From: SZUA-442 sp035461905
GTDB taxonomy: Bacteria > Actinomycetota > Acidimicrobiia > Spongiisociales > UBA5794
Assembly: GCA_035461905.1 (NCBI GenBank)
Contig: DATHUV010000088.1
Location: 1-64,000 of the forward strand
Direction of reading: 5' to 3'
Length of the DNA: 64,000 nt
The position numbers and the translations under genes were made by a program. Under the pieces are notes generated by a model. The model did no database searches. It was given only the letters and a program-made list of their open reading frames with translations, and was not told the DNA's origin. Shown in pieces: positions 16,370 through 24,700 of the stretch (the stretch's first letter is position 1; each line of letters begins with the position of its first letter).

Positions 16370-17802
16370 TCGACGTACTCGACGTCGCGGAGATGGGGAG
16401 GGTCGATGCCGCGTCAACCGTCCCTGTCGACGTACTCATGGACCGAGCGGGGTACGCGGTTGCTGTGGCAGCCGCAGGCATGGGTGCGAGCTACGGAACG
16501 ACCGTCCATGTCCTGTGCGGAACGGGGAACAATGGTGGTGACGGGTACGTCGCAGCTGCATACCTCGCATCGCGCGGAGTCGCCGTGCGCATCCATGCCC
16601 TCGGTGAGCCTGCCGAGGACAGCCCCGCTGGCCGTGCCGCGACCCGCGCTCGCGCCGCAGGCGTGCCTGTCACGTCGATGGGTTCGCCGATACCGGGGGA
16701 TCTCGTCATCGACGCGGTCTTCGGCACCGGGTTCCATGGTCGGCTCCCCGATCAGGTGGCAGCATGGTCTGCCACCGAGATCCCCGTTCTCGCCGTGGAT
16801 GTCCCGTCCGGTGTCGACGGGGACAACGGCACCGTCGAAGGGCCTGCGTTCTTCGCGTCGCGCACCGTGACGTTCCACGCCCTCAAGCTCGGCCACATCC
16901 TCGGGGAGGGGCCCGATAGGTCGGGCCGGATCGAGGTCGTGGACATCGGGCTCGCCGGCGGAACGCCGGTGATGCGGGTTGTCGAAGGACGCGACATCGA
17001 CCTCCCTTCGAGGTCGCGTACGGCACACAAGTGGACGTCGGGCGCCGTTGCGACGATCGGAGGCATGCCTGGGCTCACAGGTGCGGCACTCCTCTCAGCG
17101 AGGTCTGCGCTGCGATGCGGCGCCGGCGTCTCGTCGATACTCGCCACTGCACGGACCGTTGATACCTATGAGGCGCTGGCACCGGAGATCACGGTGCTCC
17201 AGAGCTCCGAGACCGACTCGTGGAGGGACCACGCCTCCGAGGTCCTCTCCCTGCTCGGTCGGTACGACGTCCTCGTCGTGGGCCCGGGCCTCGAACCTGC
17301 GCCCCCACTGTTCGTCGAGCGGCTCCTCGAGGGATTCGACCGCACGGTCGTGGTCGATGCGGGTGCCATCGCTGCAATCGGACGACTCGACACGATCCTC
17401 GAACGGGACGCACCGACGATCCTGACACCCCACGCCGGTGAGTTCAAACGTCTGGTGGGAACCGAGGGGAGCGCCGAGAACGCGCGAGACCTCGCAATTG
17501 CGACGGGATCGGTGATCCTCCTCAAGGGCAACCCGACGTTCGTGGCAGGGGACCACCTCACGGTGGTGGACACCGGCGGACCGGAGCTGGCAACCATCGG
17601 AACTGGTGACGTCCTCGCAGGAGCCGTGGCAGCGCTCGCCGCGAGCGGTGTCGACGCCGAGGCGGCCGCGTGGTCAGCAGCGTTCCTCCATGGCGTTGCC
17701 GGGTCATCCCTGGCGGCGAGAAACGCCGTCACCGCGCCGTCCCTCGTCGACGAGCTCGGTCTCGTCGTCGCATCGGCACGCCGCACCTCCCGCATCGGAT
17801 GA
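16366..17802 (+). CDS. nnr: Bifunctional NAD(P)HX epimerase/dehydratase
   Basis: Repairs hydrated NAD(P)H. The N-terminal YjeF-type epimerase (about 1-205) has GTGNNGGDGYVAA, AVFGTGFHG and VDVPSGVDGDNG. The C-terminal ADP/ATP-dependent dehydratase (about 215-470) has ILTPHAGEFKRL and IGTGDVLAGAVAALAAS. At 478 residues both halves are complete. It begins within the acpS stop (ATGA) and is 40 nt before alr. Confidence 0.95.
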   Translation: MIDVLDVAEMGRVDAASTVPVDVLMDRAGYAVAVAAAGMGASYGTTVHVLCGTGNNGGDGYVAAAYLASRGVAVRIHALGEPAEDSPAGRAATRARAAGVPVTSMGSPIPGDLVIDAVFGTGFHGRLPDQVAAWSATEIPVLAVDVPSGVDGDNGTVEGPAFFASRTVTFHALKLGHILGEGPDRSGRIEVVDIGLAGGTPVMRVVEGRDIDLPSRSRTAHKWTSGAVATIGGMPGLTGAALLSARSALRCGAGVSSILATARTVDTYEALAPEITVLQSSETDSWRDHASEVLSLLGRYDVLVVGPGLEPAPPLFVERLLEGFDRTVVVDAGAIAAIGRLDTILERDAPTILTPHAGEFKRLVGTEGSAENARDLAIATGSVILLKGNPTFVAGDHLTVVDTGGPELATIGTGDVLAGAVAALAASGVDAEAAAWSAAFLHGVAGSSLAARNAVTAPSLVDELGLVVASARRTSRIG

Positions 17803-17842
17803 TCGCACCGCTACCGTCCCGTGGTCGGGAAACGGAGAACTG

Positions 17843-18964
17843 ATGCGACCGTCATGGATCGAGATCGACCTCGACGCGATCGAGCACAACGCACGGGAGA
17901 TCGCCGCGCACATCGCGCCTGCGGCGCTGTGCGCCGTCGTGAAGGCGGATGCATACGGGCACGGTGACATCCCGGTTGCAGAGGCTGCCATCGCAGGCGG
18001 TGCTACGTATCTCGCAGTCGCCCTCGTCGAGGAAGGTGTCCGCCTCAGGGAGGCAGATATCGACGTGCCGATCCTTGTCCTGTCGGAACCGACGATCGAC
18101 GAGGTAGAGCCGATCGTGAGGCACGGTCTCACACCGACCGCGTATCGGCTCTCCTTCGTGGACGAGCTCGCCGAGTCTGCGGAACGGGCGACGACGGTGC
18201 CGTACCCCGTCCACCTCAAACTCGACACAGGGATGCACCGCGTGGGCGTCGGTTCGCCCGAAGCGCTCGACATCGCACTGCGAATCGACGCCGATCCGCG
18301 CCTCGTCCTCCAGGGCGTGTATACGCACTTCCCCTCCGCCGACAGCGACAGGGATTTCACCCAACGTCAGAGCGATGAGCTCGACGCGTTCATCGCCGTG
18401 CTCGCAACGGCAGGCATCAGGCCCAGGCTCCTCCACGCCGCCAACACCGCTGCAGCGTTCGAGATGCCGGACACCAGGTACGACCTCTGCAGGGTGGGCC
18501 TCGGTCTGTACGGACTGCGTCCTGCTCCTGACTACGGGGCAGACATCGACCTCCGCCCGGCGATGCGCGTCGTGAGCCACGTTGGATACCTCCAGCGACT
18601 ACCCGCCGGGTCTCGCCCGTCGTATGGGCGGCGGCGAGCCCTTGGATCCCCGAGCACGGTCGCAACCGTTCCGATCGGGTACGCCGACGGAGTGCCTCGC
18701 AGCCTCACGGATACGGCCACCGTGCTGATACACGGCAAGCGATATCCGTACGCAGGAACCGTGACGATGGACATGGTGATGGTCGATCTCGGCGACGACA
18801 CCGTCGAGGTCGGCGACCAGGTTGTGCTCCTCGGCGCACAGGAAGGTGACGAAATCTCGGTCGACGAGTGGGCAGAGATGCTCGGAACCATCACTTGGGA
18901 GGTCGTCTGCCACTTCGGGCCACGACTCGTTCGGCGCTACATCGGTGGATCCCATGCCGGGTGA
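17843..18964 (+). CDS. alr: Alanine racemase
   Basis: PLP enzyme making D-alanine for peptidoglycan. The start is ATG 17843 (MRPSWIEIDLDAIEHNAREI), with CGGAG 5 nt upstream; open sequence above it lies in the previous gene. K34 in VVKADAYGHG binds PLP, and the C-terminal domain carries IGYADGVPR with the catalytic tyrosine. 373 residues is the normal length. It overlaps the P1 peptidase gene by 11 nt. Confidence 0.95.
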   Translation: MRPSWIEIDLDAIEHNAREIAAHIAPAALCAVVKADAYGHGDIPVAEAAIAGGATYLAVALVEEGVRLREADIDVPILVLSEPTIDEVEPIVRHGLTPTAYRLSFVDELAESAERATTVPYPVHLKLDTGMHRVGVGSPEALDIALRIDADPRLVLQGVYTHFPSADSDRDFTQRQSDELDAFIAVLATAGIRPRLLHAANTAAAFEMPDTRYDLCRVGLGLYGLRPAPDYGADIDLRPAMRVVSHVGYLQRLPAGSRPSYGRRRALGSPSTVATVPIGYADGVPRSLTDTATVLIHGKRYPYAGTVTMDMVMVDLGDDTVEVGDQVVLLGAQEGDEISVDEWAEMLGTITWEVVCHFGPRLVRRYIGGSHAG

Positions 18965-19844
18965 ACGCAGCCTCACCGACGTCCCCGGTGTCGAAGTCGG
19001 CCATTGCACGAACGAGGACGCACGGACGGGCGTGACCGTGATGACGTTCGCCGAACCGAATGTTGCCGTCGTCGACGTCCGTGGAGGTGGACCGGGATCA
19101 CGCGAGCACGCAATCCTCGGGCATGCCGTCAAACCCGTCACCGTCAACGCACTCGTGTTCGCAGGGGGCTCCGCGTTCGGCCTCGCAGCAGCCAACGGCG
19201 TCGTGGAGGACATCGAACGTGAGGGGAGGGGCGCCCCTACACCGGCCGGTCCCGTTCCGATCGTTCCCGCCGCGATCATCTACGACCTGATGGTCGGCAG
19301 GTCGGACGTAAGGCCGACCGCAGCCGACGGATCGACGGCGTACGCCAATCGGTCGGACAGGCCCGTCCCCATGGGAAGCGTCGGAGCAGGTTCGGGTGCG
19401 ACCGTCGGCAAGATCAACGGTCCGGCGGGGGTCACCCGATCGGGTGTGGGGTCCTCGTCGGCGGTGGTGGATGAGGCACGGGTGGGTGCGTTGGCGGTCG
19501 TCAACGCCGTCGGGGACGTGTATGACCTCGCAGGTCACCGGCTCACAGGCTCTGTGGACCTCGATCGCATGCGTGGCGAGGGCCCGTTCGGGTTCAACAC
19601 GACGCTCATCGCGGTGGCGACGGACGCATGGATCGAGGACCGCAACGAGCTTCGAAGGTTCGCGATTCGGGCACACGACGCCCTTGCCGCCACCGTCCGG
19701 CCCGCACACACCCGATACGACGGCGATACGGCGTTCGTGATTTCGTGCGGTCGGCGCCAAGCGGACGTGGACAGTCTCGGCGACGCCGTGTTCTCGGTCG
19801 TCGCGTCGTCCATCGTCAACGCCGTCCTCGAGAGTCGCGAGTGA
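18954..19844 (+). CDS. P1 family (S58, DmpA-like) peptidase
   Basis: A 296-residue member of the Ntn-fold P1 aminopeptidase/ornithine-acetyltransferase-like group. It begins SLTDVPGVEVGHCTNEDART and shows GGGPGSREHAIL, NALVFAGGSAFGLAA and VGAGSGATVGKINGP. The self-cleavage Ser is probably in GVGSSSAV (by analogy to DmpA); I cannot be sure which Ser. Substrate unknown. The ATG overlaps alr by 11 nt, so it is read from the same mRNA. Confidence 0.8.
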   Translation: MPGERSLTDVPGVEVGHCTNEDARTGVTVMTFAEPNVAVVDVRGGGPGSREHAILGHAVKPVTVNALVFAGGSAFGLAAANGVVEDIEREGRGAPTPAGPVPIVPAAIIYDLMVGRSDVRPTAADGSTAYANRSDRPVPMGSVGAGSGATVGKINGPAGVTRSGVGSSSAVVDEARVGALAVVNAVGDVYDLAGHRLTGSVDLDRMRGEGPFGFNTTLIAVATDAWIEDRNELRRFAIRAHDALAATVRPAHTRYDGDTAFVISCGRRQADVDSLGDAVFSVVASSIVNAVLESRE

Positions 19845-20512
19845 CTACGTCGTTCGATCACGTCGCCGAGCTCGGTGAGCTGGCTGTCCTGGCTTCCGGA
19901 TGCACGATGTGCGTCCTTGCGGAGACACGGACCAACGTCGTGTTCGGCTCGGGAGCCCCAGATGCCGATGTGATGATCGTGGGGGAGGGTCCCGGTCAGG
20001 CGGAGGACGAGCAGGGTGAGCCGTTCGTCGGCCGATCGGGACAGCTCCTTGCCTCCCTCCTCGGCGAGATAGGCCTCCAGCGGCCTGATGTGTACATCGC
20101 CAACGTCGTCAAATGCAGGCCACCTCGGAACCGGGATCCACGATCAGATGAGATCGACGCGTGCAAGGGATATCTCCGGCGCCAGATCCAACTCGTCGAT
20201 CCGCTCGTCGTGGTGACCGTCGGCAACTTCTCGACGAAGCTCGCGCTCCGCACGGACGTCGGGATCACACGGCTCAGGGGAGTGGCGTATCCGTGGTGGG
20301 GGCGATACCTCGTGCCGACGTATCACCCTGCGGCGGCCCTGAGGGGCGGGGAACGGGTCACCGATGACATCCGTTCGGACCTGCGAATCGTGCGGTCGAT
20401 CATCGACGGTAATCTCACCGAAGCAACGACCGACGACCTGGTGCAGGAACCCGATGAGGGGCAGCGCGCGTCGATCGACCACCAGCTCGATCTGTTCGGC
20501 GGCCAGACATGA
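19841..20512 (+). CDS. udgA: Type 4 uracil-DNA glycosylase with [4Fe-4S] cluster
   Basis: Removes uracil from DNA. The 223-residue protein has cysteines C21, C24, C91 and C107 (GCTMC, VKCRPPRNR, DAC) in the cluster spacing of this family, the catalytic region GEGPGQAEDEQGEPFVGRSG and the distal PTYHPAA motif. The GTG start overlaps the previous stop (GTGA). An acidic tail of about 35 residues ends QLDLFGGQT. It lies just before the t6A genes. Confidence 0.92.
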   Translation: MTTSFDHVAELGELAVLASGCTMCVLAETRTNVVFGSGAPDADVMIVGEGPGQAEDEQGEPFVGRSGQLLASLLGEIGLQRPDVYIANVVKCRPPRNRDPRSDEIDACKGYLRRQIQLVDPLVVVTVGNFSTKLALRTDVGITRLRGVAYPWWGRYLVPTYHPAAALRGGERVTDDIRSDLRIVRSIIDGNLTEATTDDLVQEPDEGQRASIDHQLDLFGGQT

Positions 20513-20961
20513 ACCTCCAGATCTCCACCCACTCACCAGCCGACACCCTGGCGCTCGGTCGCCGGTTTGCCGCCGTTCTCACCGCAGGTGACGTCGTGCT
20601 TCTCTCCGGACGCCTCGGATCCGGCAAGACCCTGTTCGCGGCCGGCATCGCGGAGGGCCTCGGTATCACCGAGCGAATCACGTCACCGACGTTCGTGATC
20701 TCACGAATCCATCGCGACGGCTTCCTCCCCCTCATCCACGCCGATGTGTATCGACTTGGAACGCTGGCCGAGTTCGACGATCTCGAGCTCCCTGACGATG
20801 CAGCAGACGGGGTGCTGCTCATCGAGTGGGGGGACGCGGTTGCGGCAGGACTTGCGGAATCCCATCTGGTCGTGCACATCGAAGTCGAGCAGGAGGTCCG
20901 CGTCTTCACCTTCATGCCGCAGGGATCATGGACGGAACGAAGCCTGGAGATGCTCACATGA
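20509..20961 (+). CDS. tsaE: tRNA t6A ATPase subunit TsaE
   Basis: ATPase that recharges the TsaBD complex making N6-threonylcarbamoyladenosine at A37 of tRNA. The 150-residue protein has the P-loop SGRLGSGKTLFAAGIAEGL (about 33-51), TSPTFVI, the HADVYRL segment and LIEWGD. It overlaps udgA and tsaB by 4 nt on each side. Confidence 0.95.
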   Translation: MNLQISTHSPADTLALGRRFAAVLTAGDVVLLSGRLGSGKTLFAAGIAEGLGITERITSPTFVISRIHRDGFLPLIHADVYRLGTLAEFDDLELPDDAADGVLLIEWGDAVAAGLAESHLVVHIEVEQEVRVFTFMPQGSWTERSLEMLT

Positions 20962-21665
20962 AGATCGTCGCGATCGAGACCGCAACGCCTGCATCATCGG
21001 TGGCGATCGGCGAGGACGGCGCCATCAAAGGGATGAGCGTCAACGTCGACAGGCGAGGACACGTCGGCTTCCTGATGCCTGCGATCGACTTCATCCTCGG
21101 TCAGGCGGGATGGAAACCGCGCGACATCGACGTCGTCGCCGTTGACATCGGCCCCGGTCCGTACACGGGACTGCGCGCCGGGATCGCGACGGCCCAGGCC
21201 TTCGCCGCTGCGATCGGCGCTCCGATGGTCACGACGTCCTCCCTCACCGTGATCGCTCTTCGAGCCGCCACAGGGAGGCGTCGCATCTGGCCAGTCGTTG
21301 ACATGCGTCGGGGACAGTTCGCCGTCGCACCATTCCGGCCACTTCCCGGTGGGGTGGCCCCAGACGGTCCCCGCGAGATCATGCGGCCTCCTGACTTCAA
21401 GGCGCTCCTCGAGGCCGATGGCTCGGACTCGCTCGTCGTCGGGGACTGGGGGTCCCTTCCTGACACGATGTGGACGGGACTTCACCGAGTTCGACGGGGC
21501 CGACCTCGATATCCGTCCGCCGACACCGTGGTCGAGATCGCCGCGATGAAGGTCCGGAGGGACGATCTCACCCTCGCTGACGAGGTTCGGCCGCTGTACA
21601 TGCGCGAACCTGACGTCGACATCAACTGGACGGCCTTCCGCTCCGAGGGAGCGTGGCCGGAATGA
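20958..21665 (+). CDS. tsaB: tRNA t6A complex subunit TsaB
   Basis: Non-catalytic partner of TsaD with an ASKHA fold, 235 residues. The opening MKIVAIETATPASSVAI and the central DIGPGPYTGLRAGIATAQAF are diagnostic. The ATG at 20958 overlaps the tsaE stop. The C-terminal half is divergent, as is usual. It overlaps the acetyltransferase gene by 4 nt. Confidence 0.95.
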   Translation: MKIVAIETATPASSVAIGEDGAIKGMSVNVDRRGHVGFLMPAIDFILGQAGWKPRDIDVVAVDIGPGPYTGLRAGIATAQAFAAAIGAPMVTTSSLTVIALRAATGRRRIWPVVDMRRGQFAVAPFRPLPGGVAPDGPREIMRPPDFKALLEADGSDSLVVGDWGSLPDTMWTGLHRVRRGRPRYPSADTVVEIAAMKVRRDDLTLADEVRPLYMREPDVDINWTAFRSEGAWPE

Positions 21666-22165
21666 GCGGTCCCGAGATCCGAGACATGGAGAGGGCGGAC
21701 ATTCCCGCGGTTGCAGGGCTCGAAGCGTTGATCTACCCCCAACCCTGGTCACCCCGGGTGTTCTTCGACGAGCTGGCGATGGACTCGCGGGCCTACGTCG
21801 TGGCCGTCGACCACGATGGCGTGATCATCGGGTACGGGGGGCTCCTCCTCGTCGAGGACGACGCGCACATCACCACCGTCGCGGTTGCGCCCGACGCCCG
21901 GGGTCGGCACGTCGGTACTCACATCATGCTCGCCCTCGTCGAGCGTGCCGTAGCGGCGAAGGCCCGCCACTTGACGCTCGAGGTGAGGATCACGAACGCT
22001 GCGGCCCAGGGCCTCTACGACCGGTTCGGCTTCAGCCCCGTCGGCAGGAGGAAGAACTACTACCAGGACGAGGACGCGCTCGTCATGTGGGCGACGGACA
22101 TCGACACGCAGGACTACGCAGAGCGCCTCGACCGGATTCGCTCCGCTGTGGAGGTCGCGATATGA
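21662..22165 (+). CDS. rimI: Ribosomal protein S18-alanine N-acetyltransferase-like GNAT
   Basis: A 167-residue GNAT protein. The acetyl-CoA motif A is present (ITTVAVAPDARGRHVGTHIM), as are LTLEVRITNAAAQGLYDRFGF and RKNYY, characteristic of RimI. The ATG at 21662 overlaps the tsaB stop (ATGA); a GTG at 21653 is less likely. A position between tsaB and tsaD is the usual place for rimI. Confidence 0.92.
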   Translation: MSGPEIRDMERADIPAVAGLEALIYPQPWSPRVFFDELAMDSRAYVVAVDHDGVIIGYGGLLLVEDDAHITTVAVAPDARGRHVGTHIMLALVERAVAAKARHLTLEVRITNAAAQGLYDRFGFSPVGRRKNYYQDEDALVMWATDIDTQDYAERLDRIRSAVEVAI

Positions 22166-23175
22166 ACGGGCCGCTGGTACTCGGCATCGAAACGAGCTGC
22201 GACGAGACCGGTGTCGCCGTGCTCGAGGGGATGGCGGTGCGGAGCTCGGTCCTCGCCTCCCAGGTCGAGCTCCATGAGCGCTTCGGAGGAGTCGTCCCGG
22301 AGGTCGCTGCTCGCGCCCATGTGGAGGCAATCAGGCCACTCGTCCATCGCGCGATGACGTCTGCGGGAATCCACCCCGACGACCTCGACGCGATCGCGGT
22401 GACTCGCGGCCCCGGCCTCGTCGGCGCGCTGATGGTCGGGTATGCGTTCGGGAAGTCCCTCGCGTACAGCCTCGGAACGCCCCTCTTCGGGATCGATCAC
22501 ATGGAAGGGCATCTGTATGCCCCGCGGTTGTCGTTCGGTGAGTACGAGCCCCCAGCGGTTGTTGTGCTTGCGAGTGGAGGTCACAGCCAGATCGTCCACG
22601 TCAGGGCGTGGGGCGAGTACGAGATCCTGGGAGGGACAATCGACGACGCGGCGGGTGAGGCATTCGACAAGCTCGCCCGATTCATGGGCCTCGGTTTTCC
22701 TGGTGGCCCCGCAATCGACCGCGACGCCGAAACGGGTGATCCCGCCGCCATCGACTTCCCCAGGGCACTCAGGGACAGGCCGTTCGATTTCTCGTTCTCC
22801 GGCTTGAAGACCTCGGTGGTCACGTATCTCGAGAAGGCGCGCGATGCGGGAACGCTGCCGAACCGCGCAGACGTATCGGCCTCCATCCAAGAGGCGATCG
22901 TCGACGTGATCGTCGAGAAGACCTTCAATGCCGTCGAGGCGACAGGTGTCGAGGTCGTCGGCGGGGGAGGAGGCGTGCTGGCGAATCGCAGACTGCGAGC
23001 CCGCCTTGCCGAGGAGGCCGATCGACGCGGTGTCGGGTTGTTCATCCCGGAGCCGGTCCTGTGCACAGACAACGGGGCCATGATCGCGAGCGTCGGTGTC
23101 GACAGGCTCCTCTCTGGATCCCACAGTGACCACCTGACCGGCGATGTCGACCCCGGTCTATCGCTGGCACCGTGA
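22162..23175 (+). CDS. tsaD: tRNA t6A threonylcarbamoyltransferase TsaD
   Basis: Transfers threonylcarbamoyl to A37 of ANN-decoding tRNAs. The 337-residue protein has GIETSCDETGVAV, metal ligands H113 and H117 in IDHMEGHLYA, VVLASGGHSQIV and the C-terminal GGGGGVLANRRLR and CTDNGAMIA. It starts at ATG 22162 within the rimI stop. With tsaE, tsaB and rimI it forms one overlapping block; tsaC is not in the window. Confidence 0.97.
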   Translation: MNGPLVLGIETSCDETGVAVLEGMAVRSSVLASQVELHERFGGVVPEVAARAHVEAIRPLVHRAMTSAGIHPDDLDAIAVTRGPGLVGALMVGYAFGKSLAYSLGTPLFGIDHMEGHLYAPRLSFGEYEPPAVVVLASGGHSQIVHVRAWGEYEILGGTIDDAAGEAFDKLARFMGLGFPGGPAIDRDAETGDPAAIDFPRALRDRPFDFSFSGLKTSVVTYLEKARDAGTLPNRADVSASIQEAIVDVIVEKTFNAVEATGVEVVGGGGGVLANRRLRARLAEEADRRGVGLFIPEPVLCTDNGAMIASVGVDRLLSGSHSDHLTGDVDPGLSLAP

Positions 23176-24269
23176 CACCGGGGATCAGGCTCGGAAAGGT
23201 CCTCGGGGTCCCCGTCGTCGCCGATGCCTCCGCTTTCGTCCTCGCGATCCTGTTCGCCATCGTTGTCCTGATCGACCTTCAGATGTCGCGGATCGGAACG
23301 AACGACACGAACTGGCTCGTTGCGCTCATCGCAGGGTGCGCTGTCCTCGCGAGCGTGCTCATCCACGAGGTGAGTCACGTCGTCGTCGCCGTTCGCCATG
23401 GCCTCGGCGTCCGTGCGATTCGGCTCTACCTGTTCGGCGGGTACTCGGTGATCGACGGCAATCCCTCACCGAGGTCCGAGGTCGCCGTCGCAGCTGCGGG
23501 TCCCATCGCTTCGTTGGTGTTCGGAGGCGTGTGCTGGTCCATGGCCATGTGGGCGGGCGCTGACTCGGTGATCGGAAGCGCCATCTTCGCGGTTGCGCTC
23601 GCAAACATCGGCATAGGGCTCTTCAACCTCCTGCCGGGGTTCCCGCTCGACGGTGGTCGGGTCCTGCGGGGCCTCATCGCATCCCGAACCGGTGATCGTG
23701 TCGGTGCCACGCAGGTGGTGGCGGCCGTCGGACGGTGGATCGGCTACGCCGCCGTCGGTGCGGGAGCCGTGATGATCGCGAGGAGGTCATCCGTGGGCCT
23801 CTTCGTGCTGGCGGCAGGGTGGTACCTCGCGGCTACTGCCGGCCGCGCCGGGCGTCGGGAGCAGCTGAGCGCAGCGCTCGACGGGTTGCTTGTTCGCGAT
23901 GCGATGCGCGAAACGCCGAATGCCGTTCCAGGAAGGACCACGGTCGCCTCGATGCTCGACCTCCACGCTCTCGGGCCCCGACTTCGCTCCCTGCCCGTGG
24001 AGATCGACGGGCGGGTGGTCGGCGTCATCGGCCAGGACGAGATCGATGCTGTCGCTCCTTCACGCTGGCCGTCCGTGCGTGTGAGGTCGGTGATGACGGA
24101 CATCGGCCCCGATGACGTCGTAGAGGCCGATGCGCCGCTCGAGGCCCTCCTGGTGCGTCCCGCCGGCCGAACGCGGAGGGTCGTCGTCACGACCGACGAC
24201 GTGGTGGTCGGCATCATCGAGGGCTCCGATCTCGCAAAGGTCCTCCCCGACGGCGCAGCCCGAGCCTGA
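23172..24269 (+). CDS. M50 site-2 protease with CBS-like C-terminus
   Basis: A 365-residue membrane metalloprotease. The zinc site is H65-E-V-S-H69, with D160 in LLPGFPLDGGR; several hydrophobic helices surround them. After about residue 240 come two CBS-like segments (VRDAMRETPNAVPGRTTVAS and VRSVMTDIGPDDVVEADAPL), typical of the SpoIVFB-like group that senses nucleotides. GTG 23172 overlaps the tsaD stop. Its substrate is unknown. Last gene before groES. Confidence 0.85.
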   Translation: MTPGIRLGKVLGVPVVADASAFVLAILFAIVVLIDLQMSRIGTNDTNWLVALIAGCAVLASVLIHEVSHVVVAVRHGLGVRAIRLYLFGGYSVIDGNPSPRSEVAVAAAGPIASLVFGGVCWSMAMWAGADSVIGSAIFAVALANIGIGLFNLLPGFPLDGGRVLRGLIASRTGDRVGATQVVAAVGRWIGYAAVGAGAVMIARRSSVGLFVLAAGWYLAATAGRAGRREQLSAALDGLLVRDAMRETPNAVPGRTTVASMLDLHALGPRLRSLPVEIDGRVVGVIGQDEIDAVAPSRWPSVRVRSVMTDIGPDDVVEADAPLEALLVRPAGRTRRVVVTTDDVVVGIIEGSDLAKVLPDGAARA

Positions 24270-24310
24270 TTCACCGCAGCATCGGCTCCTGTCGATGGCA
24301 CCTCACCTCG

Positions 24311-24337
24311 TTGGCACTCGATGTGCGCGACTGCCAA
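24311..24337. promoter_or_regulatory. CIRCE operator 1 (HrcA site)
   Basis: TTGGCACTC, a 9-nt spacer, then GACTGCCAA. It matches CIRCE (TTAGCACTC-N9-GAGTGCTAA) with one mismatch between the arms. HrcA bound here would repress groESL at normal temperature. hrcA is not in this window. Confidence 0.9.
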
Positions 24338-24351
24338 CGACAGTGGTAACC

Positions 24352-24378
24352 TTGGCACTCGTAAGCACCGACTGCTAA
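24352..24378. promoter_or_regulatory. CIRCE operator 2 (HrcA site)
   Basis: TTGGCACTC, a 9-nt spacer (24361-24369), then GACTGCTAA. The second box ends 22 nt before groES, so it probably lies at or downstream of the transcription start. Its start is 41 bp from that of the first box, about four helical turns, so two HrcA dimers could bind the same face. Confidence 0.9.
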
Positions 24379-24400
24379 CTCGACAAAGAAGGAGAGTCGG

Positions 24401-24688
24401 ATGGATCTCAAGCCTTTGGGCGACCGTATCGTCGTGAAGCCCCAAGAGGAAACGGAGGCCCGCACCGCCGGTGGCCTCGTGATACCTGACACCGCCAAGG
24501 AGAAGCCCCAACTGGGTGAGGTCCTCGCAGTGGGTCCGGGTGAGTTCAAGGACGGGGCTCGCGTACCCGTCGATGTCAAGGTCGGCGACGTCGTCTTCTA
24601 CTCGAAGTACGGCGGCACCGAGGTGAAGCACAACGGCGAGGACCTCCTGATCCTCTCCAGCCGTGACGTGCTCGCGGTCCTGGGCTAG
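24401..24688 (+). CDS. groES: GroES co-chaperonin
   Basis: A 95-residue cap of the chaperonin chamber. It shows MDLKPLGDRIVVKPQEETEA, the mobile loop ARTAGGLVIPDTAKEKP and VGDVVFYSKYGGTEVKHNGE. AAGGAGAG is the ribosome-binding site. It is cotranscribed with groEL, 12 nt downstream, and controlled by the two CIRCE boxes. Confidence 0.98.
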   Translation: MDLKPLGDRIVVKPQEETEARTAGGLVIPDTAKEKPQLGEVLAVGPGEFKDGARVPVDVKVGDVVFYSKYGGTEVKHNGEDLLILSSRDVLAVLG

Positions 24689-24700
24689 GAGGAGTACAGC

